DNA of 64,000 nt from Microcebus murinus (Eukaryota > Chordata > Mammalia > Primates > Cheirogaleidae): contig NC_134122.1 of the NCBI RefSeq assembly GCF_040939455.1, positions 34,080,001 through 34,144,000 on the forward strand, in the 5' to 3' direction. A program made the translations under genes and the position numbers. The notes under the pieces are model-generated. The model made no database searches. It worked only from the letters and a program-made list of their open reading frames with translations, and was not told the origin of the DNA. This document shows, piece after piece, positions 22,286 to 33,192 of this stretch. Position 1 is the stretch's first letter. Each line of letters opens with the position of its first letter.

Positions 22286-24789
22286 ATAACGTTCTCAATA
22301 AATAACAGAGTTCTTTGCTCAGAAGCTTTACAAGGACAATAAAAAAGAATTAGTTGATATTACACAACTCATGTTTTGAGGGGATTGTCTTTTATTCACA
22401 GTCCATGCAAAGAAATAATATACACCAGACTATTATACCAAATGAAATGAAATTTCATTCTTGAATGAATTATCTGTATCTCCCTTTAAGAAAAATTGGT
22501 AAAGCATTTAACTGGTCATGGCTCAGGGAAATGTCTCTATTCTGGTTCTGTCTGAATTTTATTTATTCTTTAAATATTCATGTTTTTTAGCCTCCACTGG
22601 CCATCTTTTTTTGCCCTGTGCTTGTGCCATTGCAGGGCTGAATTTCTGCTTGCTGAGAATTATGTCTCCCTGTCTGCCATTATACAAAATCCAAATTTTA
22701 AATTCAGGCATCATATCTCTATATTTCTAGCAATTGCTGCTGGCGAACTGAAACAAGGCAGCTTGATTTCAGAATGAGGCTGTTAGTTCATACCAGTAAG
22801 AAAGTTTCATTAGAATGGAAGGCAAATTTCAAGATATTAAGAAAAATCTACAAAGATTGTTTAATACAAGCAGAACTCAGTAAAAGAAGTTAATAGATGA
22901 AAGAAAGGAGAAGGAATAGAAAGTAGTTCTAGTAGTCAAGCAAATGATTTATAGATGAGAGGAGTGACCTGAGTTGGATGGAAAGCAGAAGGGACTGAGG
23001 TCATTTTAAGAGGGTGAGTTTGACAAACCAAAATATTCTGGCTTCATTTTATGACATGTAATTGACATTGTTAGCTAAGGGGTGAATTTTCAGTATTTCC
23101 AAAGTAATTTGTTTTTTCTCGTTTAACCACCAAGATTGTGTGGTGGTTTAGAAAGAAAGAGATTTGGGGAAGACAGAGGTGTTTCTGAAACAAACCCATC
23201 TTGGCTGCTTCTTTGGGCTGAAACTCATTTGGACAGTGTACCACAGAAACAAGGAATTCATCGGAGATTGGTCAGAGAGAGGGGCTGTGCACAGTTTATC
23301 TTGTTTCATTTGCTTCTGTCACACAGTTCATTTCTCCCTCCTCACACATTGTATTGTCCACCAGGGTGAGAAAGAAAGGAAGTTGTACATTCCTTGACAA
23401 ACATTTTATTATTTTCGGTAATAGGGTATGGTACACAAGTAAATATAACACATACTGTGTTTTTGAACTGTGGTAAAGAGTAATCCAGCAATCCAATGAA
23501 ACTTCAACTGTTAGGAGATTTCTAAATCTTTGGCATTGGCCACCAATCTAGATTAAAGTTTAATACTTTTCATCACTTGTAACATAGCCAAATCAAAGGC
23601 ATGAAATACCGGTATTATTTTGCCAAATAAAAAATCATGTTAACTTTGCCAAAGTGAATGTATATTTTCCTGTGTTTTCCCCACAACATACCTTTTTTTT
23701 TAGGGGGGTGGAGGTTAAAGTTGTGGATGGGATGTTGGGAGATTATTTGTGAATTTCAGATTATATTGATCCAGAACCAAGTTTAGCTTGTTCTGGTATG
23801 TAAATTAGAGATTGTGGTTGAGTGGAATTGATTTTGCTGAGACTAAATTAATCACAGTCCTTAATCTCTGTAACCTTTAAACATTGCAGTGTTGGCCACA
23901 GCTTCAGGGCAGAGTGGTGCTCTTCTGAGCTTCTTGCTGTCATTTCATGAAAGGCCGAGTGCCTATGACTTGTGCAAACAAGAATTCCCATGTACAGGCT
24001 TCAGTGCTGGCTCTGTACTCTGCAGGTGATCAGCTGGAGCATCTCCCACAGGGCTAAGAGCCTGCTGTGGACTCTTCATCCCAAGAAAGTTTTCTGTTCA
24101 GATACAAGTATTTTCTGTCTTTTTTTCTCCAGATATTGTCAAACTGTCCGTCTCTGCAAATTGCCCAAAGGAATGTTGTCTTTAGAATTACAATCAGAAA
24201 CACTCAATTATTTTGTGGTAGTTTTTTCAATTAAATATATATATTTAAACGTATTTAATCACATTTTGAACTATTTGGAAGAGTGGAAAATTTTGAAATA
24301 AATTGAAGCAAGGATAGTTTAGTTGACTCTTCAGAACTCATCCTGAGAGCCTGGAAGGAGTGTTGAGAATAGAATGTATGTTTTGTTTTGGGTTTTTTCC
24401 TTTTTATACTCATTTTCAGTTTTTTGGTCTCTGTTTCATGCAGCCTTCCAGAATCAAACCATCATTAAGCTTCCCATAGAAATGCAAATTACTTCCCTAG
24501 TTTAGTTGGCATATCTGAAAATAGTTTTTTTTTTTTGTGTGTGTGTGTGTGTTTTAAATCCTGTTCAGAGCCTGTCCCTGAAGTTTATTGGTATAGTATT
24601 CTTTTTTTCACAAAACTTTCTTTACCTTCTTCACATTTTCCTTTTCCTTTTCTTTATTTGCTGAGTTCTACTATAGGAATTAATGCACATCCAGTGTAAT
24701 ACAGTACAGCTGAATCAATCATATTTAAAATCAATGAACATCCGAATTTTACAAAATTACACCTTATCAGGTGTATACGATAAGTATAC
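22286..24789. other. Unique DNA with a short (TG)n
   Basis: No recognised repeats apart from (TG)n at about 24536-24552 and pyrimidine-rich patches. The 109-codon frame at 23972-24301 has no domain and degrades into AT-rich sequence. Confidence 0.45.
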
Positions 24790-24910
24790 CAGGTCCTATT
24801 GATCAACTTCAAATACTTGACTTTGTAAATGAGGAAACCAGGAGCAATAAGGTGAAATGACTAGTTTAAGGCAATTTACTATAGCTAATCTGATGCTGAA
24901 ACCTAGCTAA
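24790..24910 (-). repeat. MIR fragment
   Basis: 'gtaaatgaggaaaccaggag' and 'aatgactagtttaaggca' resemble the inverted MIR core. Confidence 0.45.
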
Positions 24911-25264
24911 TTTTATTTCTGTTGAGGACTCTTTCTCTATGTCATTGACTTTTTCTCTGCAAAAGACATCCTGGCTTACAACTATTTCACAGTCTGATTC
25001 CTTAGAAATAGCAAATAGTGCTCAATAAATCTAACTTAAGTTGTGGTACATTGTAAGCTAATATAAAGTGAGATTTACCTATAATCTACCTTGGTGAGTT
25101 GCTTAGAGCAGGAGAAATTATATCTTCAAACTTACTTTAAAAATATTTTTTGTGCTTGTCCTTCTCTTTCCTATTATATATATATTGGTTTGCCTAAGTC
25201 CATTTAATTTGTTTCTATTGATGGGAAAGTAATGTTCATAGTAGGAATGCATTTGGCAGTGTAA

Positions 25265-25840
25265 TGTAGTAGTTGAACACAGGTTGTAAAGCTGCAGCTT
25301 CAGGTCTGGCTTTGGCCCTGACACTAGCTCTGTTACCTTCCTCATTTTACTTGACATCTCTCTGCCCTAAATCATACCACCTACCTCATAGGATCATTGA
25401 AACAGTTAAATGAGTTAATAAAAGTCAAGCTCTGGCCAGGCACAGTGGCTCATGCCTGTAATCCTAGCACTCTGGGAAGCCGAGGTGGGCAGATTGCTCG
25501 AGGTCAGGAGTTCGAAACCAGCCTGAGCAAGAGCGAGACCCCATCTCTACTATAAATAGAAAGAAATTAATTGGCCAACAAATATATATATAGAAAAAAT
25601 TAACTGGGCATGATGGTGTATGCCTGTAGTCCTAGCTACTTGGGAGGCTGAGGCAGGAGGATTGCTTGAGCCCAGGAGTTTAAGGTTGCTATGAGCTAGG
25701 CTGATGCCAAGGCATTCACTCTAGCCTGGGCAACAAAATGAAACTCTGTCTCAAAAAAAAAAAAAAAAAAAGTCAAGCTCTTAGAATAGTGCTAGGGATA
25801 TATGAGTGCTTATTGCATATTGGTTAATACTGTGGTGTTG
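25265..25840 (+). repeat. MIR SINE split by an Alu
   Basis: Sense MIR: 'gctctgttaccttcctcat', 'cctcataggatcattgaaac' and 'aaatgagttaataaaa' precede the Alu. 'agctcttagaatagtgctag' continues after it. Confidence 0.7.
25434..25770 (+). mobile_element. Dimeric Alu, strepsirrhine type
   Basis: Full dimeric Alu starting GGCCAGGCACAGTGG and ending in about 18 A. AAAGTCAAGCTCT at 25421-25433 and 25769-25781 is a perfect 13-bp target duplication, partly overlapping the A tail. The left arm carries an expanded linker with 'ctataaatagaaagaaatta' and an AT-repeat, the form I associate with strepsirrhine Alus, not human AluJ/S/Y. Pol III A- and B-box-like regions are present but mutated. Confidence 0.9.
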
Positions 25841-26044
25841 TTATCAATTGATTTTTTTGATTAAAAAAAATTCATATGTGATTTCACATGGTTTACAGGG
25901 GATGCTAAATGCCATACATTGCCTCAGTTCTAATGCTAATTTTCCTCCACTTTTTGTTCACATTTGGACAAGAACTCCCAGATCTAGATATGTCCACAGT
26001 AGGTAGGGAAGAAAGATCAAAGAGAATATTAATATAACTTGATT

Positions 26045-26165
26045 ATGGAGTAGTTATTTCCATAAATATTTGTTGAATGGGTACTATTTGTCATCCACAG
26101 GGACATGTTGATGCATAGTACATGGTGCATAGATGAGTTTCCATTCCTCTAGACAGGACTTTTGC
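26045..26165 (-). repeat. L2 fragment
   Basis: 'aaatatttgttgaatgggta' and the 'catccacagggacatgttg' block resemble an inverted L2 3' end. Confidence 0.45.
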
Positions 26166-26404
26166 CAGCTGTCTGCTACCCACCTATACCTCTCCCCAAT
26201 TGACACCAAAAATTGTTTTAGAAAATAATTTAGTAGGATGCAGTATCAACAAATTGAAATTGTAGAGTTTCATTTTGAAGAAACTTCACCCCCTACTCTC
26301 ACCAGCATCCCCATGTAGGGCAAGGGAACTCTACCTTCTTGGGCTTGCTCAAAGTTGATAGTTAAAGCATTCTTTTGCAATCGCTTGTTTTTGTCATACT
26401 TCCC

Positions 26405-26490
26405 AGGGGAGAGATTTTCAATTCATGAAGGCAGTGACTATGTTTGGCTCATCATTATATTTACAGTATGATGCTGCACAAAGGGATAGA
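26405..26490 (+). repeat. L2 3'-end fragment
   Basis: 'catgaaggcagtgactatg' then 'tggctcatcattatattta' resemble the sense L2 3' end ('gagggcagggactgtgtctt'). Confidence 0.45.
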
Positions 26491-27693
26491 TTTTTTGTTG
26501 TTGAGTGGATCTTGAGTGCTCTAGCAAAGGTGGAGTCCAAAAGCACTGTCTTAGCCAGAATTCACCCAGGTAGTTCCCCACTTCCCTTTCTTCTTCCTTT
26601 TACCCACTGCCCCCCTTTCCAGAATTTCCTCCCAGTGTTAGATGCGTTAGAACCTTTTCCTGACTCCTCTTAAGCTTTTTCCATTTGTACTTTCTTGTAA
26701 TTATCCAGATGTGAACTTTATCAAAATTAATATGCCTGTACTGTCTACCTGTTTCTGACTAGAAGATTATGTTCTGAAAAGTGTGACAACAGATGGGATG
26801 GAAGTTGGAGCAGCAAAGGAGAAGAGGTTATTTCTAGCTGGGTTGAGGTGGTCCCACCCACCATTCCAAATGGGACATCCTGGATTCATCACTCCTGAAG
26901 CTTTGCTCTATGTGTTTTCTAGGCTGTAACATTCAGATAGCCACATATACTTTATATATTCACTCCAGTAAAATAATGTGGAAATGGTAGAAATATGTGA
27001 AGAATGAGAAAAAAGATTTCATAAAGCTGTGATACCTAGAACATAAAATCTGTACAGCACCTCCTTCCCACTGCTGCTCAGTCAGCCTTTCTTGGGTCGC
27101 TGCCCCCTGCTAGTATTTAATTCTGTTGAATTTTTCCAAATTGGCTTGTTTATTTAAGAAGATTACCCAGACTTACATACAGCCTTCAGCATTGCTTTGA
27201 ATCTCCTTTAGGAGAGGAAATGTATGTTCAAACACACAGGTTTATCTTTCTGACCTTTAGCTAATTATTAGATTGAGATAAATGTGTGTAGGTGACAAAT
27301 TGCCTTTAATGACATTTAATCTGCATGGTGACATTAATGTCTGGTTTAGTGTCCCAGATCCTTAGAGGCAAAGAGTATGGACTTTTATCTTAATTTGACC
27401 TATTTAAAAGGTGTTTGTGGTGAGAGTCAATTTTTGATTAACTTAATAGCATGTTTTACATGGAAGGCAATCAAATATTGATGTAAGAAGAGGCTACTAG
27501 ATGACATATTTTCTAGTCTGTCATAATTGGCAAACACAATGGAAAAAAGGGAGAGTTGCTAGTAACTAAAACTGAAGGAGAGCCTCATAGCTGCCCCAAA
27601 TCCAATACTGATGAGCAAATTGGTAATATCTGGAAGAAGGCCCTTCTTGTTGTTTATTGCCACAGAGGCTGTTCACTGAACTTTGGTAGGTTT
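26491..27693. other. Repeat-poor unique DNA
   Basis: No mobile element is recognised. 27140-27500 is compositionally even and rich in homeodomain-type TAAT cores, so it is a candidate conserved non-coding element. That is inference only. Confidence 0.4.
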
Positions 27694-27701
27694 TGGTTAA
27701 T

Positions 27702-27705
<4 letters not shown>

Positions 27706-27733
<28 letters not shown>

Positions 27734-28043
27734 GAGACAGAGTCTCGCTTTGTTGCCCGGGCTAGAGTGAGTGCCGTGGCGTCAGCCTAGCTCACAGCAA
27801 CCTCAAACTCCTGGGCTCGAGTGATCCTTCTGCCTCAGCCTCCCAGGTAGCTGGGACTACAGGCATGCACCACCATGCCCGGCTAATTTTATATATATAT
27901 ATCAGTTGGCCAATTAATTTCTTTCTATTTATAGTAGAGACGGGGTCTCGCTCAGGCTGGTTTTGAACTCCTGACCTCGAGCAATCCGCCCGCCTCGGCC
28001 TCCCAAGAGCTAGGATTACAGGCGTGAGCCACAGCGCCCGGCC
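27706..28043 (-). mobile_element. Dimeric Alu, strepsirrhine type, young
   Basis: Inverted Alu with a T run of about 28 at the left (its poly(A)) and the conserved 'cagcgcccggcc' start at the right. TGGTTAATAGATTTTT at 27694-27709 and 28044-28059 is a 16-bp perfect target duplication. It holds the same left-arm insert (reverse of CTATAAATAGAAAG) as the Alu at 25434 and retains many CpGs, which suggests a recent insertion. Confidence 0.93.
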
Positions 28044-28339
28044 TGGTTAATAGATTTTTAAACACCTTTTTGATTTTCTAAGTATCATGAAAGGGGACAG
28101 TTAAATATGCCAGCCATTCAATTTTGGGAGTACCTGAGAAGTGGCATCCTTTGTGGACTTCTTGTGTAACAATCAGGTGCTAGGTGCTTTGCCTTTTGTC
28201 TTCTCTTTTAACTCCTAACTACAATTGTATTCGTAGAGGCAGCCCTCTAATTGGTGATTTCTTGATGAACTTTTCTAGGAAATGGAATGGGGCTGTGTAA
28301 TTAGGTGCTGAGTAGATGGTATATTGATTGGATGCAGCA

Positions 28340-28535
28340 AAGAGGGTAGCAATGGAAGATACAGGCTTTGGATTCTGCCTCCCTATTAACCATGACAATG
28401 CGCAAGTTTCCCAATGTTACTATGCCTTGATTTCCTCATCTGTAGAGTGGGGATAATGAATTAATAAATGTAAAGCACTTAGAAGATTGCCTGGCCCATA
28501 GTAAAGACTTACGAAGAGTGGTTTATTTATTGTTT
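28340..28535 (+). repeat. MIR SINE
   Basis: Sense MIR: 'tgatttcctcatctgtagag', 'tggggataatgaattaat', 'gattgcctggcccatagtaa'. Confidence 0.75.
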
Positions 28536-29429
28536 CTGGTGTTTCATTGGTGTATTGGAAGCAACATTCATTAACTAAACTAAATGCTTACTAAAATCAC
28601 TGAAATGGTTTCCAAGTGAAATAATAAATAAAGGAATCTCTCAGGAATAATTGAGTTGACTCCATCTGGGTGCCCATTCTGCTGAAACTATAGGCCAACC
28701 AAATATAGTTTCTGTAAAATTAAAAAGATGTTGACCCATAAAGAAAAACAATTAAATCTGATATTCTTAGAATTACCCACTCTGTGGTGTCTTTACCTTA
28801 AGAGAAACTTCAGTGGCTAGAGGGAGGCTTATAAACTGCATTTAGGTGAAAAAGTGTTTGCAAATTATTCAAGGACTAATTTAATAGTCAGATAAGTGTC
28901 ATAGAAACAGTTGTACTATTGCCAAATTTTTTTCCTCCCCTTACAGTTCTGGATTCTTAAAAGTTTATTTTAATGATGAACATTTTTGCTTGTCTTTAAG
29001 TAAAAGGCAGAGCAGAGGCTGAAATGAAAGGTAGTTCTGGGCTTATGAGAAACTAAGTTACTTAAAATGCAGTCCTAATTATGTCTTAATGCAATTTTGA
29101 TGCAGCAATATGCCTTCAAACAAGCAGGTACTGGGTGGTAAATTGATACAAGTATTTAGTAAATTGAGATCAACATGTATTATATGAAATTACAATCAAA
29201 CTACAAACAATGTAATGGAATGTTGCTTTTAAAGTCCTATGAATGTTGGTTGAATTCTTAGGGCAATGCTGTGATCATTTCCATTAATCATGGAGTAATT
29301 ATACGGGGACCTGACCCAAGCTCTTTTAGTAGTTACACCTGATTTATGTTTTTCTCTCCTCTTTCTCCTTTTCTGTCTCTTTATTTCTCTGTCTTTATTT
29401 CTGTTGGTCTGTGTATTTATATTTGTCTC
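28536..29429. other. Repeat-poor unique DNA
   Basis: No mobile element or exon recognised. Contains several TAAT-rich segments. The T/C-rich stretch at 29345-29400 is low complexity. Confidence 0.4.
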
Positions 29430-29817
29430 AATATTAGTTCAGGATCTCCAGAGAAACCGAACAGGTGGGGAGGGGTATGTGTGTACAGAGATTTATTTTT
29501 TTTTAAATTATCTTAATTGTGGGGCTTGGCATATCCAAATTCTGTTGAGCAGGTTGTAGGCTGGAAACTTGGCAGGAGTTGATGAAGTCTTGAGGCCTAA
29601 TTTCTTCTATATGAAAATTTAGTTTTTGCTCTTAAGGCCTTCAACTGAGTGGATATCCACCTATATTATAGAGGGCAACTTCCTTTACTTGAAGTTAACT
29701 GATCATAGATGTTAACCACATCTGCAAATACCTTAATAGCAACATCTAAATTCATATTTGATTAAATAACTGGATACTATAGCCTTGCTAAAGTGATACA
29801 TAAAATTAACCATCACA
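29430..29817 (-). mobile_element. Old LTR-like element, ERVL/MLT2-like (tentative)
   Basis: 'ggatctccagagaaaccgaa' at the left and 'gtgatacataaaattaacca' at the right, with 'aaggccttcaactgagtgg' between, match the ends and middle of a common ERVL-type LTR in inverse orientation. The family name is from memory. Confidence 0.55.
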
Positions 29818-29934
29818 TTGTCTTACTCCTTTTTTCTTTACTGTGTGTCTGTCTCTCACATGCGCATAAATAAGGTTATGAGACATCATTAGTGCTAATG
29901 AATTTCAGGTAACAGGATAATAATCATGATAGTA

Positions 29935-30125
29935 TCTACCAATAATTTAGTAGCTGTTATGTGTTGGGGTTTATCTTAGACATTCTATATTTATGATGTC
30001 ATGACAATTACATGAATTGGATAGAATTATTTTATGAGTGAGGAAACTGAGGCTCAAAGAGCTGCTAGCTTTTAATCAGTGATAGAGCTCAAGATTCAAA
30101 CCCTAATCTGTCTTGCTTGCTTATG
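29935..30125 (-). repeat. MIR SINE
   Basis: Inverted MIR: 'gtgaggaaactgaggctcaa' at about 30040 and 'caagattcaaaccctaatc' at about 30090 are well preserved. Confidence 0.7.
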
Positions 30126-31310
30126 TCTCCTCTTCTGTATTTGCTTGCTTCCCTAATATTCCCCCCTTATTATTATCATTGGTTATTTTTCACTGTTTCA
30201 CTTGAATGAAAAATACGATGTCTCCATCCTTTTATCAGATATTTTTTAAATAGGATGTTCAAGGAGCTGATTGAGCAACCTGAGTTTTTGAATTGGGTAA
30301 CTAAAAGATGGAATGGGGTGGACATCACTTTCCCAGGAAGACAAAGGGAGTTAGTTTCTGAACTAGGCATGAAAAGTTGTAAGGAGGTCATCTCCCAGTG
30401 CCCTCTGGCCTGTTTTTTTCATTGATGGATTGCTTCTTTGCTGCCAAACCCTCACTATGCCTACACAACACACAGATGGACTAGTCACAGAGCATGGGCA
30501 GTGCAGCTGCAGATCTGGCACAAGACACTTTGGGTGGTGCCTAGTACTTACTTAACCTGCAGCCCGATTTTCCCCAGAAGGGGAAGCGCTCCTTAGTTTC
30601 ACTGGAAGAGCTGGCCTCATCTGCAGACAGCAGTTCTAATAATGTTCTTTCCTATCTTTGTGGCTCCCAGCCATTGTCTTCTATCTTCCCTTGCCTAGCT
30701 TTAGTCACTTCCAGCAACTGTTGTTAGGCTGTTGGCTCTTTGAAATGTAATTGGACAGATAAAGGTGAGAGCAGCCTGTGAGTTCCCTCTGTGTAGATTG
30801 GCTCCTTACAGCACACATGGGAGGCAGTGCGGAAGGATTTTAAAACATACACACAGTGGAAGGGCTTACTTGTTGTTCCAGAGCTAATTAGAGATCTAGG
30901 TTGGCATTTCCTACAGCTTGGCACTAAATAGTTTGAATGTTGGTAGATGGTGCTTGCCTCATACCATGCCAACTTGAGTTTTGGTAAATTAGCTTCAGTG
31001 GATTTTGTCTTGACAAGCTGGGAAAGTTTCCTAACTTTAGATGACTGTGTAGATCTTTGAGGAACTTTATAGTTAGCAGGCAATGGCTCCTATTTTATAG
31101 GAAATAGACATTAATATGTTCTTACTATAGCTGAATGGGTAGACATATACATGTGTCTTAGTATTTTGTAAATGGGCAAGGACAGAGAAAAGAAGGTAGA
31201 AACCGAAGGAGACAGAGAGAGGCTTGGCCAGGAGATGAAGCCCTAACAGATGCCAAGATGTTGGCTCATTGAGGCTTATTGACTGGTTACTTCTACTGGG
31301 ATAAAATGTT
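30126..31310. other. Unique DNA
   Basis: No recognised repeat. The 119-codon minus-strand frame at 30724-31083 has no recognisable domain and no splice or promoter context, so it is not called as a gene. Confidence 0.4.
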
Positions 31311-31626
31311 CAGATGATCCTCAACTTACAATAGTTTGACTTAAAAATGATTTTTCAACTTTATGATGGTGTGAAACCATTCTGTTTTTCAGTACAGTAC
31401 TCAATAAATTGTATGAGATATTTAATACTTTTTTATAAAATAGGCTTTGTTTTATTGATTTTGCCCAACTATAAGCTAATGTAACTGTTTTGAGTATGTT
31501 TAAGGTGGGTTAGGCTAAGCTATGTTGTTTGGTAGGTTAGGTATATTAAATGCATTTTGGACTTATTTTCAATTTACAATGGGTTTACTGGGATATAACC
31601 CTATCATAAGTCAAGAAGAATCCATA
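31311..31626. mobile_element. Tc1/mariner (Tigger-like) MITE
   Basis: The ends are imperfect inverted repeats ('gatcctcaacttacaatag' at the left, complement of 'ctatcataagtcaagaagaatc' at the right). The interior has the familiar 'ggttaggctaagctatg' and 'tcaataaattgtatgagata' blocks of a Tigger-related non-autonomous element. No transposase coding remains. Confidence 0.6.
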
Positions 31627-31879
31627 TTTATCTTTGAATTACTTAAGGATACTTGTGATGTCTTCCTTTTGGAAACTCTTTGTCCTTGGTTTTTATTAAT
31701 TTAGCCTTGTCTGGTTTCCCTTGTATTGCCCTAATTCCATTTGGTGTCTTTTATAGGCCTCTCTTCCTTGGATTCCCTTAAATGTTCTTATTTTTTAGTG
31801 TTTCTTGCTTGATTCTTCTCTCCTCTCTTCTCATTTTTCTTTGTGTTTGCCTCCACTATTCATTTTTCATCCAGCTCCT

Positions 31880-31965
31880 ATGTGGTTCTAAAGTGTGGTT
31901 CCTGGACCAGCAGCATCAGTGTCACCTGGGAACCTACTGGAAATGCTTGCATCAAACCTAAGACA
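31880..31965 (+). repeat. MER5A-like hAT fragment
   Basis: 'tggttctaaagtgtggttcc', 'ggaccagcagcatcagtgtc' and 'acctgggaacctactgg' match the 5' part of MER5A closely. Confidence 0.8.
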
Positions 31966-32429
31966 CTAAGTAAAAAGGGAATGTTCATTTTATATTTTGA
32001 TGTATGCTGTCAAAGATATCATACTTATTTCGTGGTATGTGCTATAAAGCATAGTTAATTTATGTTAAGGCTGTGTTCCTAATAGATATATGTCATTAAC
32101 CTTAGGAAATGAAGTATCTTATAATAGAATTAGGATTATCATTAGTCAGATGACTGGGAAAGACTCTTCATGTTTGTTCTTTACTTAATCCATGTACTTT
32201 AAACCTGGATGGATCTCAGAGAAATATGGGAAATTTATGTTCTTTATGCTCTGGCTTAAGAATAAGGAACCAAGACCCACTCTAATTGCTTTAAGGGTTT
32301 TTATTTATTTATTTTTAATAGTAAGAAAATATTTAGGATGGTCTTCATGTGATGTGGAAACAAGACAGTCATATTATCATTTGTGTCTTGATCTTGTTCA
32401 TTTGCTAGGTTTCTGTCCATATTCATCAA

Positions 32430-32590
32430 CCATTATTATTCTTTCCCTTCTCTCCCTCCCTCTACCCCCTGCGTGTACTGTTACATGTGCACTCTCTCTC
32501 TCTCTGTCCCCTCTTCTTTCTCTCCTCTCCCCAGAGCTATATTTGCCTTCATTTCTTTTTTGTCCAGCTTCCTTCCCCTCTACTCTGTCT
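32430..32590. repeat. Pyrimidine-rich low-complexity tract
   Basis: C/T-rich sequence including (TC)n at about 32491-32507. It produces a misleading 165-codon plus-strand frame (32192-32689) made mostly of Ser, Leu and Pro. Confidence 0.7.
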
Positions 32591-32908
32591 TTTCCATTCC
32601 TTTTCAAATTTATTTCATGCATTACTCTTTCTATGAACCTCTTTAACCTCATGTATTCTTCTTTTATCCCTATTACTATGTTACCCTAGTAGTTTCATAA
32701 GTCAGTTTTCTGAGTGAGAGTCCCAGTGGGACAGAACCTAGCCACAAGAGAGCAGGACCAGTGTCCTGGCAGATTCCCTTAGAAAGTGCTGGTGCAGAGG
32801 ACTGTTGGCCTTTCTTTTAAATCATCCCATGTTTTGGTATTAAATGAAACCTCAGCTCCATAGCATTTCTGACATGCTGACTTACTTCACATTCAATTAT
32901 CATTTCCA

Positions 32909-33192
32909 GGCTGGGCATAGTGGCTCATGCCTGTAATCCTAGCACTTTGGGAGGCTGAGGTGGGAAGATTGCTTGAGGCCAGGAGTTTGAGAATAGGCTG
33001 AGCAAGAGTGAGACCCCCATCTCTACAAAAAAAAAATAGAAAAATCGGCTTGGTGTGGTGGCATGTGCTTGTTGTCCCAGCTACTTGGGAGGCTAAAGCA
33101 GGGGGATCATTTGAGCCCAGGAATTTGAGGTTGTAGTAAGCTATGATGATGCCACTGAACTTTATTCTGGACAACAGAGGGAGTGTCTCCTT
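32909..33192 (+). mobile_element. Old dimeric Alu (AluJ-like)
   Basis: Starts GGCTGGGCATAGTGG; both arms are present, joined by an A-rich linker without the strepsirrhine insert seen in the two younger Alus. The right end has decayed and no poly(A) or clear target duplication remains. It is older than the other dimeric Alus here. Confidence 0.85.

Noticed and set aside
23972..24301. 109-codon plus-strand frame
   Set aside because: No domain; the second half is AT-rich noise.
24536..24552. (TG)n as a possible Z-DNA or recombination signal
   Set aside because: Only about eight units; ordinary microsatellite.
30724..31083. 119-codon minus-strand open frame with mixed composition
   Set aside because: No recognisable domain, no exon-like boundaries, and length within chance for this window.
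32192..32689. 165-codon plus-strand open frame, hydrophobic and Ser/Pro/Leu-rich
   Set aside because: Driven by a pyrimidine-rich low-complexity tract; no start context or domain.
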